64,000 nucleotides of DNA from Phycisphaerae bacterium. Lineage in GTDB: Bacteria; Planctomycetota; Phycisphaerae; Phycisphaerales; UBA1924. This document shows, piece by piece, positions 33,008 through 41,860 of this stretch; position 1 is the first letter of the stretch, and every line of letters begins with the position of its first letter. The position numbers and the translations under genes were made by a program. The notes under the pieces are model-generated. The model saw only the letters and a program-made list of their open reading frames with translations, did not search any database and was not told where the DNA came from. The stretch is from positions 62,001 to 126,000 of the forward strand of contig BQMO01000004.1 in NCBI GenBank assembly GCA_022180725.1, written 5' to 3'.

Positions 33008-34494
33008 CGCTCGTACATACCGCGCCGCGCCATGATCGCTCCCTGGTGAATCCACGACGACACCACGACCTCCGTCGCCCCCGTCGATCCCGCCTCTTCC
33101 GGCCGCACCACCGGCCGACCCGCCACCTCCCCGCCCCACGCCGCCGGATCATCATCCGTAAACGCCACCACCCCCGCGAGCAGCCCCGCCTCCAGCGCGG
33201 GCGCCACCAACTCCCGTGTGTGCCGACCCGTCCCGTGCACCACCACGCGCTTCCCCTCAAGCGCCGCGCTCACCGCCCGCACACGATCCCACCCTTCCGC
33301 CGGCACGCTTCCGCCCCCCGCCCCGCTGAAGGCGCACGCCCTTCCGCTCGGCCACGCCCGCGCCGGCTTGGCCGCCACCTCGTCCATCATCCGGGCGACC
33401 GCCCGCGCGTGCCCTTCCACCGAATACGCCTCGCGCACCCGCGCCCACGCCGCCTCACGCATCGACTCCACCTGCGCCATCGCCCGCTCCACCCCCGCCG
33501 CCAGCGCCGCCCCAACGTCCGCCTCGCTCGCCTCTTCACCCACCTCCACGATCACCCCGCTCACCCCATCTTCGATCACCTCCGCCGCGCCGCTCGCCGT
33601 CCGCGTCACCACCGGCACGCACCCCTGCGCCATCGCCTCCAGCACCGCGATCGGCAGCCCCTCGTACCGCGATCCCAGCACCGCGATATCCGCCCGCGCC
33701 AAGACCCCCGCCACCCGTTCCGGCTCCTGCGGCCCGAGCACCACCACCTCGCGCAGTCCCGCGCACGCACGCCGCAACTCCGCCCCCGCCGGCCCATCCC
33801 CCAGGATCACCACCTCGTGCGACACCCCGCGCGCCGTGAGCGACCGGCTCATCGCCGGCAACGCCAGCACCCGCTTCTGCCACCGCTCCATTCGCCCTGC
33901 GTACACCACCCGCACCGCCCGCCCCTTCAGCGTCGCCCGTTCCGGCAGCCGCGCGGGCGACTCCACGCCGTACCCGATCCGCGTCACGTCCGCCTCGCGC
34001 CCCGGCAGACACGCCCGCGCCTTCGTCTCGATCGCCCCGCTCACCGCTACGAACCGCGACACCGCCGCCTCAAAGTGCCGCGGCACGTGATATTCGTACG
34101 CCGTGTCGCTGTGCAGCCATCCCACCAGCCGCGTGTCCCCCGGCCGCTCCAGCATCGCCCGCGCCGCCGCCGCGTAGCAATCACCCACCAGGTTCGGGCT
34201 TAGCACCACAGCCCCCGCCCGCGCCATCGCCCCGACCGCCTCCCGATATCCCGTCAGGTACACCCCGACCTCGCCCCCGCACGACTCGATCGGCGGCAGG
34301 TGCGTCAGGTCCGTCACCACCACCCGCGCGTCCACCTCCATCCGCAGCGGGCGATACGCCCCCGCCGGCGCGTGCAGAATCAATCCCGCCCGCCGTCCTT
34401 CTCGTACCAACCCATTCGCCAGCCGTACCGCCCATCGCGCCACGCCCGACACGATCAGCCCCGACGGCAACGCCATGAGCAGTCCCACGCTCAT
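32956..34494 (-). CDS. Family 4 glycosyltransferase with extra C-terminal Rossmann-like domain
   Basis: 512 residues from the ATG at 34494. The GT-B core reads 'GLIVSGVARWAVRLANGLV', 'GWLHSDTAYEYHVPRHF', 'VYAGRMERWQKRVLALPAM', 'EVVILGDGPAGAELRRA' and 'SRYEGLPIAVLEAMAQGCVPV', the ExxxxxxE family-4 signature. After about residue 400 comes a second Rossmann-like module: 'KRVVVHGTGRHTRELVAPALEAGLLAGVVAFTDDDP' and 'VVVSSWIHQGAI', resembling the nucleotide/SAM-binding tails on some sugar-modifying enzymes. The minus-strand neighbours (34520-38782) form one set with it. Confidence 0.87.
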   Translation of the reverse strand: MSVGLLMALPSGLIVSGVARWAVRLANGLVREGRRAGLILHAPAGAYRPLRMEVDARVVVTDLTHLPPIESCGGEVGVYLTGYREAVGAMARAGAVVLSPNLVGDCYAAAARAMLERPGDTRLVGWLHSDTAYEYHVPRHFEAAVSRFVAVSGAIETKARACLPGREADVTRIGYGVESPARLPERATLKGRAVRVVYAGRMERWQKRVLALPAMSRSLTARGVSHEVVILGDGPAGAELRRACAGLREVVVLGPQEPERVAGVLARADIAVLGSRYEGLPIAVLEAMAQGCVPVVTRTASGAAEVIEDGVSGVIVEVGEEASEADVGAALAAGVERAMAQVESMREAAWARVREAYSVEGHARAVARMMDEVAAKPARAWPSGRACAFSGAGGGSVPAEGWDRVRAVSAALEGKRVVVHGTGRHTRELVAPALEAGLLAGVVAFTDDDPAAWGGEVAGRPVVRPEEAGSTGATEVVVSSWIHQGAIMARRGMYERQGLAVHALYAEESAGR

Positions 34495-34519
34495 CCGCTC
34501 ACCCCTCACGCGGGACCTC

Positions 34520-35041
34520 TCAGGCCTCTCGCCCTCGCGCCGCGACGAACCAGTCGCACACCTCGCGCACCGCCCCGTGCCCGCCCGCGCGCGTCGTGAC
34601 GAACTTCGCCGCGGCCCTCGCCGCCGGCCACGCGTCCGCCACCACGATCGGCATCCCCACCATCCGCAGGCACGCCACGTCGTTCACGTCGTTCCCCACA
34701 TACGCCGTCTCCGCCGCCTTCACCCCGCGCGCACGCAGGATCGCCGTCAGCGCCCCGGCCTTGTCGTCGATCCCGTGCAGACATTCCAGTTTCAACTTCC
34801 GGCACCGCGCCGCCACCACCGCGTTCTGTTCCTTCGACAGCACCAGCATCGCCAGCCCCGCCTCGCGCGCCAGCCCCACGCCCAGCCCGTCCGAGCGGTT
34901 GCACAGCACCCCCTCCGTCCCGTCCTCCAGCGTCAGCACCCGGTTGTCCGTCATCACCCCGTCAAAGTCAAAGACCAGCAACTTCACCCGCCGCAACGCC
35001 GCTCGGCCAGGCTTCCTTCCGCTGTTCGTGCGCTTCGCCAC
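34520..35041 (-). CDS. KdsC-like HAD phosphatase
   Basis: 173 residues. 'LLVFDFDGVMTDNRVL' supplies the HAD nucleophile D25 and D27; 'VLSKEQNAVVAARCRKL' is motif II, with K in 'GIDDKAGAL' (III) and 'YVGNDVNDVACLRMVGM' (IV). The short cap and the 'DGVMTDN' start match the KdsC/YrbI branch, which dephosphorylates Kdo-8-P in lipid A-core synthesis or related sugar acids. It lies between two glycosyltransferases, in keeping with LPS or capsule precursor supply. The substrate is an inference. Confidence 0.82.
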   Translation of the reverse strand: MAKRTNSGRKPGRAALRRVKLLVFDFDGVMTDNRVLTLEDGTEGVLCNRSDGLGVGLAREAGLAMLVLSKEQNAVVAARCRKLKLECLHGIDDKAGALTAILRARGVKAAETAYVGNDVNDVACLRMVGMPIVVADAWPAARAAAKFVTTRAGGHGAVREVCDWFVAARGREA

Positions 35042-35091
35042 GAGCCCTCCTTTTCAGAAAGACTCTATCGGCCTCGTCATCATCGCATCGA

Positions 35092-36297
35092 TCAGGCCAC
35101 CGCCCGCCGTGCCCCCGCCTGACGACCGTGCGCCAGCGCTCGCCGGTGCACCTCCAACTCCAGCGGCAGCACCGACGGCAACCCGTACTGCTGCCGGATC
35201 GTCCGCGACGCCGCCGCCCCCAGCACCTCGCGCCACTCCCCGTCCCGCAGCAACTCCTCGATCGCCGTCGCGAACGACAGCGCGTCCGCGTCCACCCGCA
35301 GCCCGTTCATCCCGTGCGTCACCACGTCCCCCAGCCCGGGCGACCGCGCCACCAGCACCGCCGCCCCCATCCCCATCGCCTCCAGCACCGCCTTCGGATG
35401 CCCCTCCAACTCCGACGCCTGCACATAAATCGTGCACCGCCTCATCCGTTCCAGCAGCACCCCGTGCTCCACGCGACCCGCGAACACCACCGGCGCCGAG
35501 AGTTTCCCCGCCATCGCCACCAGCGCCCCCTGCTCAGGCCCCGTCCCGTGAATCTCCAGCCGAACCCCCGCGCGCACGTCCGCCGGCAACGCCGCCACCG
35601 CACGGATCAGCACGTCCAGCCGCTTCCGCTTTGACAACTGCCCCGCGTACACCAGCAGCCCCGGCTCGCGCTCCGCCACCCCCGCCGCCGGACGATCCAC
35701 CATCACGTAGTTCGGCACCACCACGCACCGCGACGGGTCCAGCCCGTACCGCCACGCCAGGTCCTCCACCATCTCGCTCGTCGTCCCCACCACCACGTCC
35801 GCCGCCTGGCACAGCACCCGCTCCTGCGCCGCCGCGCGCAACGCCTCCGGCGACTGCGGCCCGTGCTCGTACGCCACGAACCGCGTCCACAGCCCCCCGC
35901 CCCGCGCGATGAACCCCACCGTGTGACCCGCCTCGCGCAACGCCCCGGCCAGCCCGACCGCCCACGTGCTCGCGTGCATCTGCACCGTCTTCACAAGGAC
36001 CGTGCCGCACCCGCGCACCGCGCCCGCCACGCGCGCCGTCAACCCCGCCGCGGACGATTCCTCAGAATCGCCCCGGACCACGACCACCCTGCCCGTCGGC
36101 AGGCCCGGCATCACCTCGTCCAGCACCGCCGCGTCGCCCTCGCCCCCGTGCGTCGCCAGCACCACGCGCGGATAGTGTTCCGTCAGCGCCCGCAGCATCG
36201 CGCTCTCGCGTGTCAGCACCCCGCGCTCCCGCCAGGCGCGCAGCGACCCGCCCGTCGGGAACACCAGCACCAGCGCATCAGCGATCGGGGCGGACAT
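35092..36297 (-). CDS. Family 4 glycosyltransferase
   Basis: 401 residues. N-terminal half Rossmann-like ('VLVFPTGGSLRAWRERG'); C-terminal UDP-sugar-binding half with 'GLLVYAGQLSKRKRLDVLIRAVAAL', 'LEIHGTGPEQGALVAMA' and 'ASELEGHPKAVLEAMGMGAAVLVAR' (ExxxxxxxE). A retaining GT-B enzyme. It belongs to the minus-strand glycan set. Confidence 0.88.
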   Translation of the reverse strand: MSAPIADALVLVFPTGGSLRAWRERGVLTRESAMLRALTEHYPRVVLATHGGEGDAAVLDEVMPGLPTGRVVVVRGDSEESSAAGLTARVAGAVRGCGTVLVKTVQMHASTWAVGLAGALREAGHTVGFIARGGGLWTRFVAYEHGPQSPEALRAAAQERVLCQAADVVVGTTSEMVEDLAWRYGLDPSRCVVVPNYVMVDRPAAGVAEREPGLLVYAGQLSKRKRLDVLIRAVAALPADVRAGVRLEIHGTGPEQGALVAMAGKLSAPVVFAGRVEHGVLLERMRRCTIYVQASELEGHPKAVLEAMGMGAAVLVARSPGLGDVVTHGMNGLRVDADALSFATAIEELLRDGEWREVLGAAASRTIRQQYGLPSVLPLELEVHRRALAHGRQAGARRAVA

Positions 36298-36403
36298 GCA
36301 GCACGGCCTCCACGAGACGTACTCCCCCGCTATCGGGCCGGTCCATCCCCCGATTCAGCCGCGCCCGCCCGTGTTTCCCTCATTCCCCATTATCCGGACC
36401 CCC

Positions 36404-38782
36404 TCACCCCCTCACGTCTTCCACCCCCAGCCAACACCGGATCATCCCCACCATCCGCGCCACCAGCACGTCGTGCGTGCCATGCGCCAACGCCCCGGAA
36501 TGCTGCCGATCCGACAGCACGCGACGATGCGGCCCGTCCGTCACCATCCGCTCCACCAGGCGCGCAAACTCGTCCGCATTCATGAACGTGTACCCCGCCT
36601 CGTCCCCCAGCACCAGCCGCGCGTTCTGGCCCGCCGCCCGCCGCCCCGCGTCACGCCTCACTTCGCCCGGATCATCAATCCACACCACGTCCCCCTCGCG
36701 CCGCCCCCCGAACGCCCGTTCCCACGCCGCCGCCTCCCGCGCCTCGGCGTGCCGATCCACGCGATACCCGACCCGGGCACCATCCTCCACGTCCGGCGCG
36801 CGGCCCAGCAATGCCGTCAACGCCGCCGACGCCGGCGCCGCCAGCGCATCGAACTGCATCCGGCACGCCGTATACCCGCCCGACAGCGCACACTCCAGCA
36901 CCCGCTGGTGCGTCAGCGTGAAGATCGACGCGTGCAGGTTCACCCCCGCCGACCGGTACGCCGCCCGCAACTCCTCCGCGTGCGCCAGCGGCCCCTTCGC
37001 GAACGCGCCCAGCGTCGGATGCGACTCCCACCCGCGCCCGTACAGGTGAAACCGCAGCCGCATCGCACGCGCCGCCTCCGCCGCCCACCCCAGCATCTCG
37101 TGCCGGAACATCCGCTCCGCCATCGGCGCCGCGTACAGGTGCAGCGTCAACGCCTCCGTCCGCGCATCCGCCGACCGCCCCAGCACCTCCCGCACGCGCC
37201 GCGACACGATCTCGCGCAGCGCCTCCATCGGCCTCACGCGGTCCGCCCGCGCCACCACCCCGCGCACGTCGCGTTCGAGCAGGTCGAAGACCCGCCGCAT
37301 CCGCGCATCCCCCACCTCGTGCACCAGCCGTACGTGCATCGCCGCGGGCGTCTCCGACCCGTGCGACACGTGCATCAGGTCGCACGTGTGCTTCCCGGCC
37401 AGCCCCGGATGAACCGGCCCGTCGTGAAACTTCGCCGCGCTCGCCGGCACCCCCGCCACGCACACCCGCCCCGCGTCCCACCGCATCCCCTCGAACACGT
37501 GCCCCGCCACAAAGTCCATGTCGTGCGCCAGAGGGTCCGCCGTCCCGCCCACCACCTCGCCCCGCGCATCCTGCACCCACGTCACCAGCGGCACGTCCAC
37601 CGGGCACGCGTCTCCCAGCATCACCCGCGGCGTGTTGATCGACACGATCAGGTCCGGGGCCACGTCCCCAACCGCCCGCGCCAGCCCCGCGTTCGACAGC
37701 CGCGAATACCCGTCCGCCTCCCGAAGCACCACCGCCGTCCACCCCGCCCGCTCGAACGCCCCCGCCAGGTCCTCCGCGGCGTACTGCGTGAACGTGCTCC
37801 GCCGCGTCGATGGGATCAGCACCCGCCCGCTCCCGTCCGCCTTGATCCGCGCGTACCGGCCCGCCCACCACGCCCGATCACGCCCCGACGACCATCGCGG
37901 CGTCGCGTTCGCCTGCGCCGCATGCGCCTCGGCAAGCGTCCGCTCCACCGCCGGCGTCACCCGCCCCTTCGACCCCGGATTCACCACGACACACCGCGGC
38001 AACACCGTGTCCAGTCGCGCTCCCAGCACGACCCCCAACGCCCGACCCGCCCCCTCCCCCAGAAGCACCTCCACCCGACCATCGGCCAGCACCGCCCCGA
38101 GGTCCGCCAGCGTCAAGCCCGCAACCACCTCCTCCAGCCGATCCGCCACCACCGTCACCCGCGTGCCCGCGTCCATATCCTTCGTCTGCCCCCACGCCTC
38201 CATGAGCGTCCACGGCGGGTTCACGCCTTCCACCACCACCCCGCCCGCCCCCGCCCCGTCCAGCAGCGCGCGCCGCACCGCTTCCGCCGCGGTCCCGCGA
38301 TCATCCCGCCACGACCGCACCCCCAGCACGCCGCGCGGCGAATCGATCCTTCGCCACACCAGGTTCCCGTCCAGACACCGGTACACCTCGTCCATCGCCG
38401 CCCGTTCACGCCACGCGTCCGCCTCGCTCGACACATCCACCGCGCGTCGCCTCAGCGCCGCCGCGTTCCGCGCCAACACCTGGGCACGCCAATCCACCTC
38501 AACACGATCTCTCGGCAGGCCCGATAACGCCGCGTCCAGCGTCCGCACATCCGGGTGCTCGCGCACCGCCTCCGGCAGCCCGTCCAGCATCTCCCCCGCG
38601 AGCGTCCGCAGCCCCAGCCGTGCCAGGTTCGCCGCCGCCAAAAAACGCAGCCCCACGTCCCCGGGCTCCAGCGCCAGCATCGCCGACGCCGCCGGCAAAA
38701 ACACCCACGGCCGGGCCATCCGACCCAGCCGCATCACGTCCTCGCGACGCCGCGCCTGCGTGCTCACCGCCGTCGTGTTCAA
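36404..38782 (-). CDS. Large CgeB/YkvP-type glycosyltransferase-like protein
   Basis: 792 residues from ATG 38782. The N-terminal about 300 residues are not recognised (helical, 'LRFLAAANLARLGLRTLAGEML' TPR-like, then a Rossmann-like stretch with 'GVVVEGVNPPWTLMEAWG'). The C-terminal half contains 'LVTWVQDARG', 'CDLMHVSHGSETPAAMH', 'RFHLYGRGWESHPTLG' and 'AYRSAGVNLHASIFTLTHQRVLECALSGGY', the CgeB/DUF3880-like glycosyltransferase pattern seen in maf-flagellin and spore-coat glycosylation loci. Probably adds a sugar to a protein or surface polymer; target unknown. Confidence 0.72.
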   Translation of the reverse strand: MNTTAVSTQARRREDVMRLGRMARPWVFLPAASAMLALEPGDVGLRFLAAANLARLGLRTLAGEMLDGLPEAVREHPDVRTLDAALSGLPRDRVEVDWRAQVLARNAAALRRRAVDVSSEADAWRERAAMDEVYRCLDGNLVWRRIDSPRGVLGVRSWRDDRGTAAEAVRRALLDGAGAGGVVVEGVNPPWTLMEAWGQTKDMDAGTRVTVVADRLEEVVAGLTLADLGAVLADGRVEVLLGEGAGRALGVVLGARLDTVLPRCVVVNPGSKGRVTPAVERTLAEAHAAQANATPRWSSGRDRAWWAGRYARIKADGSGRVLIPSTRRSTFTQYAAEDLAGAFERAGWTAVVLREADGYSRLSNAGLARAVGDVAPDLIVSINTPRVMLGDACPVDVPLVTWVQDARGEVVGGTADPLAHDMDFVAGHVFEGMRWDAGRVCVAGVPASAAKFHDGPVHPGLAGKHTCDLMHVSHGSETPAAMHVRLVHEVGDARMRRVFDLLERDVRGVVARADRVRPMEALREIVSRRVREVLGRSADARTEALTLHLYAAPMAERMFRHEMLGWAAEAARAMRLRFHLYGRGWESHPTLGAFAKGPLAHAEELRAAYRSAGVNLHASIFTLTHQRVLECALSGGYTACRMQFDALAAPASAALTALLGRAPDVEDGARVGYRVDRHAEAREAAAWERAFGGRREGDVVWIDDPGEVRRDAGRRAAGQNARLVLGDEAGYTFMNADEFARLVERMVTDGPHRRVLSDRQHSGALAHGTHDVLVARMVGMIRCWLGVEDVRG

Positions 38783-38867
38783 CGTTCGCTCTATCGTCCC
38801 CTCGTCCCGCGCCGCCCCAATCCTCCCGTGCTCTCGCGGGAAACCGCCTCTCGCCGATAGTCATCCC

Positions 38868-40583
38868 ATGAGTTCGGCCATGAGTTCGGGCGGCCAGCGC
38901 CCGCCCGCGCGCGACCCGCGCCCACCCCGCGCCAAAGTCCTCGACCGCCACGACCTCCTCGCGCTCCGCGCACGCCTCCGCGCCCAGGGCCGTGCCCTCG
39001 TCCATTGCCACGGCTGCTTCGACGTCATCCACCCGGGCCACGTCCGCCACCTCCGCCAGGCCAAGGCCCTCGGCGACACCCTCCTCGTCTCCATCACCGG
39101 CGACACCAGCATCCGCAAAGGCCCCGGCCGACCCCTCGTCCCCCAGGACCTCCGCGCCGAAAGCCTCGCCGAACTCGACTGCGTCGACGCCGTCTTCATC
39201 GACGATCATCCCACCGCCACGCCGCTCCTCGCCGCCCTCCAGCCCGATTTCTACGTCAAGGGCCGCGAGTACGAACGCAACGACGACCCGCGCTTCGCCG
39301 ACGAACGCCGCGCCGTCGAGGCCGCCGGCGGCCGCGTCGTCTTCACCTCCGGCGACATCGTCTTCAGTTCCTCCGCCCTCATCGCCGCCCTCGAAGACGG
39401 TGTGGACCCCTTCCACGCACGCCTCGCGGCCCTCGCCGCCCGCCCCGACCTCGCCCCCGACACCTTCGCCGCCCTCCTCGCCTCCATCCGCGGCCGACGC
39501 GTCGTCGTCGTCGGCGAAGTCATCCGCGATACCTACATCCTCTGCGACCGCCCCGACGTCGCCGCCGAATCTCCCGTCCTCTCCCTCCGCCCCCTCGAAG
39601 TCCGCCAGTACGACGGCGGGGCCGCCGCCGTCGCACGCCACGCCGCCGCCCTCGGCGCCCGGGTCACCCTCGTCTCCGCGCTCCCCCACGCCGACGACGC
39701 CCTCGCACTCCGCGACCGCCTCGCCCACGAAGGCATCGACCTCCGCGCCGTCACCATCGCCTCCCCCATCCCCGAAAAACAACGCTTCCTCGTCGGCACA
39801 CAGAAAGTCATGAAACTCGACCTCGTCGAGCGACCCGTCCTCGACCAGTCCCAGCACGACGACCTCCGCCGTCTGGCCCGCGAGGCCGCCTGCGAGTCCG
39901 ACCCCAGCGACCCCCTCGACCCGCGACCCGACCGCGCCGCCGGCCTCGCCGACGCCGCCATCATCGCCGACTTCGGCCTGGGCCTCTTCTCCCCACGCGC
40001 CCTCTCAGACCTCGCCGCCTCGCTCCGCCCCGCCGCCCGCATCCTCGCCGGCGACGTCAGCGGCCGCCGCGCCAACCTCACCTCGCTCCGTCACGCCGAC
40101 CTCCTCTGCCCGACCGAAGCCGAACTCCGCGACGCCCTCCGCCTCCACGACGAGAGCCTCCCCATGGCCGCCTGGCGTCTCCTCGAAGACTCCAACGCCC
40201 GCGCCGCCTTCATCACCCTCGGCCCCGACGGCCTCATCGCCTTCCTCCCACGCCACGACGCCGATCCCGCCGACCCCCAATGGCGTCAACGCCTCGCCGG
40301 CGAGCACATCCCCGCCCTCGGCCCGCTCGCCCTGGACCCCCTCGGCTGCGGCGACGCGCTCCTCACCACCGCCGCCCTCGCCCTCGCCTCCGGCGCTTCC
40401 CACCTCCAGGCCGCCTACCTCGGCGCCGCCGCCGCCGCCACCCACGCCCAGCACCTCGGCAACCCCGCCCTCGATCCCCACGCGCTCCGCGCCCTCCTCA
40501 CCCGCCTCCACGCCTCCACCCTCGCCTACGCAGGTCCCCTCATCGAAACGCGCCCCGCCCGACGCATCGGCCTTTCCGCCTGA
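38868..40583 (+). CDS. HldE-like bifunctional nucleotidyltransferase (N) / PfkB sugar kinase (C)
   Basis: 571 residues from the ATG at 38868. Residues about 45-180 are a cytidylyltransferase-type domain with 'HGCFDVIHPGHVRHL' (H55xGH58) and 'PDFYVKGREY'. Residues about 205-565 are a PfkB/ribokinase fold: 'GEVIRDTYI', 'DGGAAAVARHAAALGA', 'DFGLGLFSPRAL', 'CPTEAELRDAL' and 'LDPLGCGDALLT' (catalytic Asp near 494). E. coli HldE, which makes ADP-heptose precursors, has the opposite domain order (kinase first), so this is a permuted fusion. It supplies nucleotide-activated heptose-like sugar to the neighbouring transferases. Substrate inferred from domain pairing. Confidence 0.83.
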   Translation: MSSAMSSGGQRPPARDPRPPRAKVLDRHDLLALRARLRAQGRALVHCHGCFDVIHPGHVRHLRQAKALGDTLLVSITGDTSIRKGPGRPLVPQDLRAESLAELDCVDAVFIDDHPTATPLLAALQPDFYVKGREYERNDDPRFADERRAVEAAGGRVVFTSGDIVFSSSALIAALEDGVDPFHARLAALAARPDLAPDTFAALLASIRGRRVVVVGEVIRDTYILCDRPDVAAESPVLSLRPLEVRQYDGGAAAVARHAAALGARVTLVSALPHADDALALRDRLAHEGIDLRAVTIASPIPEKQRFLVGTQKVMKLDLVERPVLDQSQHDDLRRLAREAACESDPSDPLDPRPDRAAGLADAAIIADFGLGLFSPRALSDLAASLRPAARILAGDVSGRRANLTSLRHADLLCPTEAELRDALRLHDESLPMAAWRLLEDSNARAAFITLGPDGLIAFLPRHDADPADPQWRQRLAGEHIPALGPLALDPLGCGDALLTTAALALASGASHLQAAYLGAAAAATHAQHLGNPALDPHALRALLTRLHASTLAYAGPLIETRPARRIGLSA

Positions 40584-40590
40584 TCCCCCC

Positions 40591-41703
40591 ATGATCTCCT
40601 ACATCATCCCCACCCGCGACCGCCCCCAACGTCTCCGCGACACCCTCGCACGCCTCGACGCCCTCGGCCCGCACCCCGACGCCGCCGAACTCATCGTCAT
40701 CGACAACGATTCCCGCGAGCGTCTCGTCCTCCCCCCCTCGCTCCCCAACGGCCTCCGCGTCCGTGAAATCGCCCTTGCCGAAAATCTCGCCGCCGCTTCG
40801 CGCAACCTCGCCGCCCAGCACGCCAACCCCGCCAACCCCTGGCTCGTCATGCTCGACGACGACTCCTTCCCCCTCGACCTCCGCTTCCTCAGCCTCCTCG
40901 AGCACCAGCCGATCGACGTCGCCGCCCTCGCCGCCGACATCGCCCTCCCCTCGGGCCTCCGTGAATCCGGCGGCCTCCCCGAGGTCTTCGTCGGCTGCGG
41001 CGTCGCCATCCGCCGCGACGCCTTCCTCCGCCTGGGCGGCTACGACCCCGCCTTCGGCTTCTACGCCGAGGAGTACGACCTCGCCGCCCGCCTCCTCCTC
41101 GCCGGTTTCCGCGTCGCCTTCGATCCGCGCTTCCGCATCCGGCACGACAAGTCCACCGTCAACCGCTCCATGAACCTCATCCTCGCGCGACTCGTCCGCA
41201 ACAGTTCCTTCGTCACCCTCCGCTACGCCCCGCGCGACCTCCGTGCCGCCGAACTCCGCGCCGCCCGTCGCCGCTACCGCGCCATCGCCGAGAAAGAACA
41301 CGCCCTCCACGGCTTCGCCCGAGGCCTGCGCGACCTCCGCGCCGCGCGCCGCGCCCAGCCCCACACCCCGCTCCCGCCTCACCTCTGGGACCGCTTCACC
41401 GGCCTCGCCCACGCGCGGCTCGCGCTCGCCGCCGCTCACGCCGCCAAGCCCTTCCACTCCGCCGCCATCGTCGACCACGGCAAAAACGCCCACGTCGTCG
41501 CCCACGCCCTCCACGAACTCGGCGTCCGCATCATCGGCGACGGCGAAGACGCCGACGCCCTCGTCATCGGCACCATGTCCCCGGGCCCCATGCTCGACGC
41601 CCTTCAGCGCCGCTCCCGATGGCTCGGCCCGCACGCCCCGCGCGTCATCGCCCCCTGGGCCATCCCGCCCGTCCGCCCCGCCCCTCGCCGCATCGCCGCT
41701 TGA
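40591..41703 (+). CDS. Family 2 glycosyltransferase with C-terminal extra domain
   Basis: 370 residues, 8 bp after the HldE-like stop. 'ISYIIPTRDRPQRLRDTLARLDAL' and 'LIVIDNDSRERL' start the GT-A fold; 'WLVMLDDDSFPLDL' is the DxD motif; 'GYDPAFGFYAEEYDLAARLLLAGF' is the ED segment. The tail (about 290-350) reads 'AAIVDHGKNAHVVAHALHELGVRIIGDGEDADALVIGTMSPGP', a small Rossmann-like module of the same kind as on the GT4 at 32956. Probable heptosyl-type or other glycan transferase coupled to the HldE-like enzyme. Confidence 0.87.
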   Translation: MISYIIPTRDRPQRLRDTLARLDALGPHPDAAELIVIDNDSRERLVLPPSLPNGLRVREIALAENLAAASRNLAAQHANPANPWLVMLDDDSFPLDLRFLSLLEHQPIDVAALAADIALPSGLRESGGLPEVFVGCGVAIRRDAFLRLGGYDPAFGFYAEEYDLAARLLLAGFRVAFDPRFRIRHDKSTVNRSMNLILARLVRNSSFVTLRYAPRDLRAAELRAARRRYRAIAEKEHALHGFARGLRDLRAARRAQPHTPLPPHLWDRFTGLAHARLALAAAHAAKPFHSAAIVDHGKNAHVVAHALHELGVRIIGDGEDADALVIGTMSPGPMLDALQRRSRWLGPHAPRVIAPWAIPPVRPAPRRIAA

Positions 41704-41710
41704 TCAATCC

Positions 41711-41768
41711 ACTCACCCCCTCCCGGAGGGAGGGGGCCGGGGGGGTGGGCCACTCCTCTCCCAAGGGG
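41711..41768. repeat. C/G-rich palindromic repeat, intergenic copy A
   Basis: ACTCACCCCCTCCCGGAGGG then AGGGGGCCGGGGGGGTGGGC (41711-41750), with a further CACTCCTCTCCCAAGGGG tail. On the complementary strand this is GCCCACCCCCCCGGCC...CCTCC...GGGAGGGGGTGAG, the same unit as at 53398, 55041 and 61261. It lies 8 bp after a gene stop. Confidence 0.8.
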
Positions 41769-41860
41769 TAGCTGGCGAGTCTTCGAGCCGGAGGGGGTTC
41801 TCCCTCTCCTCGCGCCACAATCCTGCTGTCAAACGCGGCGGACTGAACCCCCACGGTTCT

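Noticed and set aside
36298-36403. Possible small ORFs between the glycosyltransferases
   Set aside because: 106-bp gap with no start plus SD and no coding signal.
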